From the NCBI GenBank assembly GCA_030152405.1, contig JASLJL010000195.1, positions 1-5,903 on the forward strand: 5,903 bases of DNA. Direction: 5' to 3'. Origin of the DNA: Gordonia sp. (in: high G+C Gram-positive bacteria) (GTDB lineage: Bacteria > Actinomycetota > Actinomycetes > Mycobacteriales > Mycobacteriaceae). The position numbers were made by a program, and so were the translations under genes. Below the pieces are notes generated by a model that saw only the letters and a list, made by a program, of their open reading frames with translations, was not told the origin of the DNA and ran no database searches. The number at the start of each line of letters is the position of its first letter. Position 1 is the stretch's first letter. Of the stretch, positions 1 through 5,666 are shown piece by piece.

Positions 1-684
1 CAGAGCTGTCGGAAGGGCGAGGACCGCGGCGTCGACCAGGGCTCGACGGCGTCGCGCCGCCCGGTCCGCGGTGCCGGGCCGCCGGTAGCTCAGCACCGCG
101 ACGAACAGCATCGCGGCGAAGCCGGCCGCACCGCCGTCGTACCGGGTCAGGTACGCCAAGCCGAAGGCGACGCCGGCCGTCACCAGGTCGTGGACGTCGT
201 CGGTGTCGGACCAGCGGATCAGTCGTCGCACGGCCCACAGCAGGCAGAACAGGTAGGGCGCCTCGCTCATGCCGTTGGCGCCGTAGAAGATGATCATCGG
301 GTTCAACGCGTAGGCGCAGACGATGGTGACCCCGAGTGCCTTCGACAGGCCGCGGTCGGCGACGATGCCGGTCAGCTGCGTCACCGATCCGGCCATGAAC
401 ACCGCCGACATCACGACCGCGGCGAACCCGTGGGTGGTGAACGGAGGCCACCACCACGCCAGCCACACGAGCGGCAGCTCGGCGATCGCGGTGAGCGGGG
501 TGAAGATGAAGCCGATCGCCGACACATGCGGGTCCCGACTCGCGACCGCCGCCTGCGCGGCCTGGACGCGCGACAGTGCGTCTCCCGCGTAGAACTGCTG
601 GTCGAGCGACAGATACGCACCGACCAGGAGATACCCGACCACGGCGACGCCGAACACCGCCCACTTGGCCTGTCGCGCGGTCAC
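1..684 (-). CDS. Polytopic GT-C-like membrane glycosyltransferase (3' end outside window)
   Basis: The frame is open from GTG at 684-682 to the window edge: 228 codons with no stop, so the C-terminus is missing. The protein begins MTARQAKWAVFG. Visible hydrophobic segments lie near residues 9-27, 56-79, 87-108, 116-135, 140-155, 166-183 and 187-200. A short basic N-terminus, one helix, then an acidic residue in the first outer loop (Asp35 in AGDALSR) is the layout of GT-C enzymes, which use polyprenyl-phosphate sugars with a catalytic Asp in that loop. The stretch NPMIIFYGANGMSE (residues 128-141) and the segment LAYLTRYDG (176-184) also look like GT39/PMT-type proteins. The GTG overlaps the stop of the family-2 glycosyltransferase by 4 nt (GTGA), and a GAGAG lies 9 nt upstream, which supports this start. 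By position it probably glycosylates the outer face of the same pathway, but the sugar and acceptor are unknown. The class is inferred from motif memory; a non-enzymatic polytopic protein is possible. Confidence 0.65.
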   Translation of the reverse strand, partial: MTARQAKWAVFGVAVVGYLLVGAYLSLDQQFYAGDALSRVQAAQAAVASRDPHVSAIGFIFTPLTAIAELPLVWLAWWWPPFTTHGFAAVVMSAVFMAGSVTQLTGIVADRGLSKALGVTIVCAYALNPMIIFYGANGMSEAPYLFCLLWAVRRLIRWSDTDDVHDLVTAGVAFGLAYLTRYDGGAAGFAAMLFVAVLSYRRPGTADRAARRRRALVDAAVLALPTAL

Positions 685-2138
685 GGCGTCGAGCTCTCGT
701 CGGATTTGGCGAGCCCGTGGAACGTCTTCTCCCAGTACGAGGGATTGCGGATCAGCTGCCACATGCCCTTCAAGGACGCGACGCTCATCATCAGCCAGTA
801 CAGGGGGACGATCATGGCGGGCCAGAACAGGTCGTCTCGGCCGTCCTCGCGGATCGCGATCACGTTCATGTAGATCATGACGCTGTTGCCGAACACCAGA
901 GAGATCAGCGCGAGGTAGTAGATGGGGCCGGGGAACAGCTCGGAGATCACCGGGAGCTGCCCGGCCACCCAGACGGCTGCGATCAGCCAGAACAGCATGT
1001 TGACGCAGGCGATGAAAGCGGTTCCCCCGAGCAGCAACGTGAAGCGGAGTGCGGACACCGGTCCGATCGTCCGGATCAGAGACACCGGCCTGCGCATGTG
1101 GACCAGCCAGGTCTGCATGTAGCCCTTGTACCAGCGAGAACGCTGCCGAACCCAGTTGATCGCATCGACGTTGGCCTCCTCCATCGTCACCGAGTCGATG
1201 ACTGCAGTCCGGTAGCCGTTGGCGGCGATCCGGACCCCGAGATCGGCGTCCTCGGTCACGTTGAAGGGATCCCACGCCCCGATCTCGTCGAGCAGCGACC
1301 GCCGGAAGTGGTTGGACGTGCCGCCGAGCGGGATGGGCGACCGACTCGCCATCACCCCGGGCAGGAGGTAGCCGAACCAGATGCCGTAGTCGGCCGTGAA
1401 CCAGGCCGTCAAGACGTTCTCGGTGCCGTTGTGGAAACTGAGCTTGCCCTGGATGCACACGACGTCGTCGTCGAGATCGGCGAACGCCGCCGCCACCCGG
1501 CGCAGCTGCAGCGGATCGGGTTTGTCCTCGGCGTCGTAGATCGTGACGATGTCGCCGGTGGCGAAGTGCAGACCGTAGTTGCAGGCCTTCGGCTTGGTGC
1601 GCGGCTCGGCGGGCGGCACGAGGACGACGGTCACCAGGTCGTTTGCCGCGACGGCGTGCGCGGCGTCGATCGTCACCTGATCGTCCTCCTCCAACAACAG
1701 CAGGACCTGCAGCTTCTCGAGCGGATAGTCGAGAGCACGCATGTTCTCGATGAGGTCGCCGACCACCTCCGGTTCGTTGTAGGCGGGCACGAGCACCGTG
1801 TACGCGGGGAGCTCGTCGTCCGGAACGGCTCGTGCACGCTCGTCGGACACCGTCAGCGCGCCGTTGACGAGGCCGCGGCGGAACAGCACGAGTCGGTCGA
1901 TGAGCGCGGCGATGTACACGAGGGTCAGGGTGGACACCACCGTCGTCGCGGTGACCTGGGGCCAGAACACGCCGGCACAGGCGATCGCGACCGGGATCGC
2001 GATGCCGATCCACTTCTGCACGGGGGTGAACGCGATGGACGCTGACATCGCCGGATCCCGCTCCCGGAGGCCGTCGACGGCGTCGTGGAGTGCGCGGGCG
2101 CGGTAGTCGGGGTCGGCGAGGCGTCCCTGGACGTCCAT
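681..2138 (-). CDS. Processive family-2 glycosyltransferase (BcsA/HAS-like synthase core, no PilZ)
   Basis: This 485-aa inner-membrane enzyme should polymerise a beta-linked glycan from a nucleotide sugar on the cytoplasmic face and extrude it. Two N-terminal helices (about 43-60 and 65-86) precede a GT-A domain with the family motifs: VPAYNE (117-122), an acidic LLEEDD (148-153), DAED (202-205, the DxD metal/UDP site), GGTSNHFRR (272-280), TEDADLG (295-301, catalytic base Asp297) and QRSRW (332-336, the Q..RW acceptor motif). Hydrophobic helices follow at about 363-391, 404-428 and 436-456, then a 25-residue tail. E. coli BcsA is far longer (872 aa) and carries a C-terminal PilZ domain; none is present here, so direct c-di-GMP gating is unlikely. 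The ATG at 2138 is preceded by GGAGA about 6 nt away and shares one base with the upstream stop (TGATG). A Met at residue 31 is a weaker alternative start. Synthase class is confident; whether the product is a glucan, GlcNAc polymer or other is not determinable. Confidence 0.93.
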   Translation of the reverse strand: MDVQGRLADPDYRARALHDAVDGLRERDPAMSASIAFTPVQKWIGIAIPVAIACAGVFWPQVTATTVVSTLTLVYIAALIDRLVLFRRGLVNGALTVSDERARAVPDDELPAYTVLVPAYNEPEVVGDLIENMRALDYPLEKLQVLLLLEEDDQVTIDAAHAVAANDLVTVVLVPPAEPRTKPKACNYGLHFATGDIVTIYDAEDKPDPLQLRRVAAAFADLDDDVVCIQGKLSFHNGTENVLTAWFTADYGIWFGYLLPGVMASRSPIPLGGTSNHFRRSLLDEIGAWDPFNVTEDADLGVRIAANGYRTAVIDSVTMEEANVDAINWVRQRSRWYKGYMQTWLVHMRRPVSLIRTIGPVSALRFTLLLGGTAFIACVNMLFWLIAAVWVAGQLPVISELFPGPIYYLALISLVFGNSVMIYMNVIAIREDGRDDLFWPAMIVPLYWLMMSVASLKGMWQLIRNPSYWEKTFHGLAKSDESSTP

Positions 2139-3646
2139 CAGCGTTCTCCGATCGCGGCGAGTCGGGTGTCGACGATGCCACGGGCCGTGGAGGTCAGAAG
2201 GTCCTCGTCCTTGAACGACGGGGTCTCGTCGACGGTGACCGCGTTGCCGCGCAGCAGGATCGTCACCAGCGGATTGATCACCTGCAGTGGACCGCGTGCG
2301 GGCTGCGGGAACGGCGCGCCGGGAAGATGATTGTCGACGGAGAAGAGTGTGACCTGCATCGTCTCGGAGTTGTTGTGCCAACGCCAACTCAGTCGGTTGA
2401 ACGTGAGGACACGTTTGTCGTCGACGACTGTCTGGAGGGTCCCGGTGATCGCGTGGCCCAGGTCGACGAACCTCTTGGCGCTGGTCCGGTCGTCGGTGGT
2501 GTCGTAGACGATCGGCGGGAGATAGACGTCGAGCGTGATGGGTCGATCGGTGACGACCGTGTCGACGACCACGTAGCGGGGTCGTGCGGACTTGTCGTAT
2601 CGGAGGTCGCCGCGGGTCTGCACGATGGTCTGCCGGACCGATCTCGCGTGACTGCCGTACAAGCGGTCGAAGCCGAGCGGCGTCATGTCCACCTGACGCC
2701 AGCCAACAGGCGCTTCGAGAGGGAGATCCATCGGCAGGCCCTCCACCGCGACGCCGTTCTGCACGCGCACCGACGGAACGCGAGCGAGGCTGATCAGGAT
2801 CGACGCGACCGCGAGCATCACGACACCGGTCCACACGTTCGCCGCGGTGAGGTTGTTGACCCGTCGGTGCGGGTACGGCCGCAACGAACCCGAGTCTCGT
2901 CGCTGGTCCACGTACATGACGGCACCGGTGGACAGCATGGCCACCAGCGAAGGAACAGCCATGTACCCGAAACGGGGGAAGTCCGGCCGGAGGACCGCGA
3001 TCAGTGCGAGCACCGCGCCGCCGGACGCGGCGGCCATCAGCGCGCCCACCGCGGCACGACTCCGGGAGCGGCCGACCGCCACCGCTGAGCAGGCGATGGC
3101 GAGGAGCAGGACGGCGATACCCGACGCATATCGTTCCGAGCCAAACGCGAGGACCAGGACGCGGAAGGGCAGGGGGAACACCGACAACCCGAGCAGCCAC
3201 ACCCACCGGTAGCGCGCCGTCGGGCGGATGCCGAACACCAGCACGAATGCGCCCAACACGAAGGTCCACATCGACAGCAGGTCGATGTGGACGGCGAGGT
3301 ACACGCCGCTGTACCGCTCGTTCAGCATCGCCTGGAGACTGACCGCGAGTATCAGCAGCACGCCGCCGACGATCACGTCGGTCTGGCGGTCGTAGATGGG
3401 CAACTCGTCGTCGTTGCGCAGACTCACCCCGAGGGCGGCCGCGAACACCAGGAACATGGCCACCGGCAGATACACGAGGAGCGTCTGGGCGCCCATCTCG
3501 ATGACCACGGCGGCGATCGTCTTGTGATAGGCGATGCCGGTCATCACGATGATGGCAACCCACCGCACGGCCACCTGACCGACGATCCGCGCCGATCTGA
3601 GCGTCGGCCGCTCGGGCGTCGTCGGGGCGTCGACCACAGTCGTCAT
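2138..3646 (-). CDS. Nine-helix membrane protein with outer C-terminal domain; remotely exosortase/EpsI-like
   Basis: I do not recognise this 502-aa protein with certainty. Hydrophobic segments at about 22-40, 52-74, 90-108, 115-140, 146-168, 174-192, 197-218, 228-246 and 268-288 give nine helices. Basic loops after helices 2, 4, 6 and 8 (for example FGIRPTARYR, GRSRSR, VDQRR) put the N-terminus inside and residues 289-502 outside the membrane. The middle (DRQTDVIVGG, then a helix ending VLVFGIRP, then LSVFPLP at 154-160) recalls exosortase transmembrane cores. The outer domain has LPLEAPVGWRQVD (308-320) and LSWRWHNNSETMQVTLFSV (419-437), which recall EpsI (DUF3485) domains. The only cysteine, Cys186 (AIACSAVA), lies within helix 6, and no clear Cys/Arg/His active site is seen, so peptidase activity is doubtful. 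Start ATG 3646 is chosen because the frame's longer extension overlaps the upstream gene and is arginine-rich; a weak TGAGA lies 8 nt upstream. It sits between BcsB-like and synthase genes, so a role in polymer export or assembly is inferred. Confidence 0.75.
   Translation of the reverse strand: MTTVVDAPTTPERPTLRSARIVGQVAVRWVAIIVMTGIAYHKTIAAVVIEMGAQTLLVYLPVAMFLVFAAALGVSLRNDDELPIYDRQTDVIVGGVLLILAVSLQAMLNERYSGVYLAVHIDLLSMWTFVLGAFVLVFGIRPTARYRWVWLLGLSVFPLPFRVLVLAFGSERYASGIAVLLLAIACSAVAVGRSRSRAAVGALMAAASGGAVLALIAVLRPDFPRFGYMAVPSLVAMLSTGAVMYVDQRRDSGSLRPYPHRRVNNLTAANVWTGVVMLAVASILISLARVPSVRVQNGVAVEGLPMDLPLEAPVGWRQVDMTPLGFDRLYGSHARSVRQTIVQTRGDLRYDKSARPRYVVVDTVVTDRPITLDVYLPPIVYDTTDDRTSAKRFVDLGHAITGTLQTVVDDKRVLTFNRLSWRWHNNSETMQVTLFSVDNHLPGAPFPQPARGPLQVINPLVTILLRGNAVTVDETPSFKDEDLLTSTARGIVDTRLAAIGER
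3264..3292. repeat. Perfect 12-bp inverted repeat with 5-nt loop inside the polytopic membrane protein gene
   Basis: The arms GTCCACATCGAC (3264-3275) and GTCGATGTGGAC (3281-3292) are exact reverse complements around AGCAG. In the minus-strand mRNA they cover codons 119-128 (VHIDLLSMWT) of the membrane protein gene and would fold into a very stable stem-loop. No run of U follows on either strand, so it does not look like an intrinsic terminator. Confidence 0.9.
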
Positions 3647-3663
3647 CGTTCGCGTCTCAGTAG

Positions 3664-5607
3664 TCAGCGACGCCGTCGGCGCAGAAGCAGCCAGCCGATC
3701 AACGCGACGGCGACGGCTGCGACGACGGTGACGGTCGCGTACACCCACGAGTGGTCGGCGTCGGCGGGCGCGGCGCCGACCGACGCGGCCGTGACGAACA
3801 GCGGTTCACGGTCGGGCGTCTTGACCACGGCGTCCCCGGTGGTCGACGACCAGCGGTCGGGTTCAGCCGCCATCCACGTGAGCAGATCGTCGAGGCTCGC
3901 CACGTCTCCGGTCGACGATGCGACGAGCACGGTGCGGTCACCGTCGCGCGTCACCTGCAGGGATCCGTAGCGGACGCCGGAAACCGACGTGAGCGTGCGC
4001 TGTTCGTGCGACGCCGAATCGGTGACGCTGAGCGTCGTTCCGTCCGGTGACGCGAGCGGCAGGATGAGCCCGGCAGGCAGCCCCGACCCATCGGCGGCGA
4101 TGACGACCGCCGGATGCGACGATTCGGCGGCGTCGGCGACGCTGCCCACGTCGACGCCGAGACGCACCGCGGTGAGCTGCTGGAGATGGGTCATGATGTC
4201 GACCGCGCGTGTCACGTCTGCCGTGTCGCCCTTCGTCCAGGCGAGCTGGACACGCGGCATGAGCGCCTGCGGGAGGGACTGCATGCCCGACGGGATCGGC
4301 GGGTCGGCGGCATCGGCGTCCACCTCCCCGTCGGAGGAGAGGGTGAGGGTCGCGAGATCCGCCTGGCCGCAGCCGGTGCGGACTCCGCCGTACTCCGCGG
4401 TCACGGCGATCTCGGTGTAGCGCGCGAGCAGGTCGTCGGGGATCGACACCCACCGGTCGAACGTGCCCGACGAGTCGGTGGGCCACGAGTCGATCACCCG
4501 GTCGCCGATCGCGACCACGATGCGTCCGCCTCCGTCATTCGGCGGAGTGAACGTGCCGTGGAGTTGGACGCGCACATTGTGCGAGGGCCGGGAGAGACGA
4601 GTCTGGTCGATGCCGAACGTCAGCCGGGGCCAACCGCCCGTCGTGGTCCGCTGGTCGGGCACACCGAGGTCGGCGAGGCTCGTGACGTCGCGTGCAAGCT
4701 GGGGAACGTCGTGCATCTGCCCGGCGATCACCCCGCCCGACATGGCCAACGGCGACAGGTCGGACGTCAGGAACGCCGCTTGAGCGGCGAGGTCGGCCGC
4801 CGGTCCGCCGATCGTCAGGTACGACGAGGCGCCGTCGCCCGTGAGGCGGAGCCCGGAGGGGAGGCTTGTGCTGATCGCGATGGTCCTGGCCAGGGCGCCG
4901 TCGCGTCCGCGGGGCGTCATGGCGTCTCGCGGGCGAGTGACGGTCGTGATCCTCACCGGGGCGGTGCCGTAGTGGGCGGCGACCGCCGTCGCGAGGCCGA
5001 CGGCTGCTCGGGCCTCGGCGTCCTGCACGTCGTCCGGAATCACGATCGTCAACGACGCCAACGCCGGAGGGAGGAACTCGCCGACGGACTCGGGTCGACG
5101 CTCGGTGCCGGAGTACACGACCTGACTGTCGGTGATTCGGACCGCGTCGGACGGGTCGTACGCGCAGAACTCGTTGGTGTTGATCTCCGACCGCAGCACG
5201 ATCGCCGCCGACCGGTTCTGCCGATCCACCTGGACGCCGGTCAACGGAATCGTCACGTCGGCTCCGACAGCAGTCGGGAGCGGCGTCCGCGTGAGCAGTC
5301 GGTCGCCCTGATACACGTCGACCGTGCCGCGCGCCACGTAGGACGGCAGGCTCACTCGTCCCCGGATCGACGCCGGTGTGAGGCCGTCCGGCACCGCCAG
5401 CCGCAGGCCGGTCTCGGCGTTCCGCCCCGGCAGGGTGATCGTTCCGCCCGCGCCGAGGAGCGACAGCCCGACCGCGACGTCCTCACCCGGCGCCGTCGAC
5501 ACCGTGTCCGCAGGCCCCGCGTGGACCGCCGCGGGGCTCAGTGTGACGAACAGCAGCGCCACGGCGGTGCACGCCGATGTCAGTGAGCCCCTTCGGATGC
5601 CACGCAT
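3664..5607 (-). CDS. BcsB-like secreted, membrane-anchored partner of the glycan synthase
   Basis: This 647-aa protein has a signal peptide (RRGSL basic start, hydrophobic core 12-24, likely cleavage after AVHA at residue 30) and a single C-terminal helix (about 621-643) ending in five arginines. The body therefore lies outside the membrane with the tail anchored inside. The organisation matches BcsB (PF03170), two repeats of a carbohydrate-binding jelly-roll plus a flavodoxin-like domain: jelly-roll 1 about 44-165 with EFCAYDPSDAVRITDSQVVYSG-type features (Cys148), alpha/beta about 185-290 (SLTIVIPDD), jelly-roll 2 about 325-425 with RTGCGQADLATLTLSS (Cys413), alpha/beta about 450-590. E. 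coli BcsB is 779 aa, so this is a shorter actinobacterial form. BcsB partners the synthase through its C-terminal helix and guides the nascent chain outward. It leads the gene unit, 17 nt before the polytopic gene. No in-frame ATG or GTG exists upstream of ATG 5607, and a -10 box 6 nt away implies leaderless translation. Domain limits are estimates made by eye. Confidence 0.82.
   Translation of the reverse strand: MRGIRRGSLTSACTAVALLFVTLSPAAVHAGPADTVSTAPGEDVAVGLSLLGAGGTITLPGRNAETGLRLAVPDGLTPASIRGRVSLPSYVARGTVDVYQGDRLLTRTPLPTAVGADVTIPLTGVQVDRQNRSAAIVLRSEINTNEFCAYDPSDAVRITDSQVVYSGTERRPESVGEFLPPALASLTIVIPDDVQDAEARAAVGLATAVAAHYGTAPVRITTVTRPRDAMTPRGRDGALARTIAISTSLPSGLRLTGDGASSYLTIGGPAADLAAQAAFLTSDLSPLAMSGGVIAGQMHDVPQLARDVTSLADLGVPDQRTTTGGWPRLTFGIDQTRLSRPSHNVRVQLHGTFTPPNDGGGRIVVAIGDRVIDSWPTDSSGTFDRWVSIPDDLLARYTEIAVTAEYGGVRTGCGQADLATLTLSSDGEVDADAADPPIPSGMQSLPQALMPRVQLAWTKGDTADVTRAVDIMTHLQQLTAVRLGVDVGSVADAAESSHPAVVIAADGSGLPAGLILPLASPDGTTLSVTDSASHEQRTLTSVSGVRYGSLQVTRDGDRTVLVASSTGDVASLDDLLTWMAAEPDRWSSTTGDAVVKTPDREPLFVTAASVGAAPADADHSWVYATVTVVAAVAVALIGWLLLRRRRR
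5514..5537. repeat. 8-bp GC hairpin over the signal-peptide codons of the BcsB-like gene
   Basis: GCCCCGCG (5514-5521) and CGCGGGGC (5530-5537) are exact reverse complements separated by 8 nt. In the minus-strand mRNA the stem covers roughly codons 24-32, ending at the predicted signal-peptide cleavage site. It may be a by-product of alanine/proline/glycine codons in GC-rich DNA; a role in pacing translation would be speculation. Confidence 0.7.
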
Positions 5608-5613
5608 GCGGCT

Positions 5614-5619
5614 ACAGTA
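5614..5619 (-). promoter_or_regulatory. -10 box TACTGT for the BcsB-like operon (probable leaderless promoter)
   Basis: Read on the minus strand, TACTGT fits the actinobacterial TANNNT -10 consensus and is followed by six bases (AGCCGC) and then the ATG at 5607. Initiation 7 nt after the box would fall on the A of the start codon, giving a leaderless mRNA. This agrees with the absence of a Shine-Dalgarno sequence. No convincing -35 is seen, which is common in this group. Confidence 0.55.
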
Positions 5620-5634
5620 ACGTCGCCGTACCCG

Positions 5635-5654
5635 CGTCGGAGGCGTATCCGACG
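5635..5654. promoter_or_regulatory. 7-6-7 inverted repeat, candidate operator between the divergent promoters
   Basis: CGTCGGA (5635-5641) and TCCGACG (5648-5654) are perfect inverted arms around a 6-bp spacer (GGCGTA). The right arm ends one base before the glsA -10 box, and the site covers the expected -35 region of both divergent promoters. A dimeric regulator bound here would block glsA and could also affect the minus-strand operon. It lies upstream of both inferred transcription starts, so it should act as DNA and not as an RNA stem. The regulator is unknown. Confidence 0.5.
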
Positions 5655-5660
5655 TAGTCT
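5655..5660 (+). promoter_or_regulatory. -10 box TAGTCT for glsA (probable leaderless promoter)
   Basis: TAGTCT fits TANNNT and is followed by six bases (TCGGAT) and then the GTG start codon at 5667, so transcription would begin on the start codon. The nearest GGAGG (5639-5643) is more than 20 nt from the GTG, too far to serve as its Shine-Dalgarno. No -35 hexamer resembling TTGACA is visible. Confidence 0.55.
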
Positions 5661-5666
5661 TCGGAT

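Noticed and set aside
576..2045. 489-codon open frame on the plus strand, antisense to the family-2 glycosyltransferase
   Set aside because: Its product is rich in Arg, His, Asp and Gly with no recognisable domain or hydrophobic pattern, as expected from reading opposite a GC-rich gene. The minus-strand frame carries clear glycosyltransferase motifs.
2417..2428. 12-bp palindrome GTCGTCGACGAC
   Set aside because: It encodes Val-Val-Asp-Asp using the favoured GTC and GAC codons. Such self-complementary strings are common in GC-rich actinobacterial genes and have no loop or promoter context.
2090..3088. 332-codon open frame on the plus strand, antisense to the polytopic membrane protein gene
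   Set aside because: It is a shadow frame: the composition is Arg/Asp/His-rich, it has no motifs, and the opposite strand has a consistent nine-helix protein obeying the positive-inside rule.
3264..3292. 12-bp hairpin considered as an intrinsic terminator
   Set aside because: No U-tract follows on either strand and it lies in the middle of an intact gene.
2139..3563. N-terminal extension of the glycosyltransferase frame, giving a 960-aa protein
   Set aside because: The extra 475 residues are arginine-rich shadow sequence overlapping the polytopic gene. ATG 2138 has a good Shine-Dalgarno (GGAGA) and a TGATG junction.
3647..3748. 34-residue N-terminal extension of the polytopic protein (start at 3748)
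   Set aside because: It would overlap the end of the BcsB-like gene by 85 nt and encode an Arg-run peptide, which is the complement of that gene's poly-Arg tail region. ATG 3646 gives a normal 17-nt gap.
3938..4486. 182-codon minus-strand frame inside the BcsB-like gene
   Set aside because: It is the +1/+2 frame of the real gene, with an Arg/Gly-rich product and no features of its own.
4114..5586. 490-codon open frame on the plus strand, antisense to the BcsB-like gene
   Set aside because: It has Arg/His/Gly-biased low-complexity composition, no supported start signal, and lies fully opposite a gene with a signal peptide, domain repeats and a C-terminal anchor.
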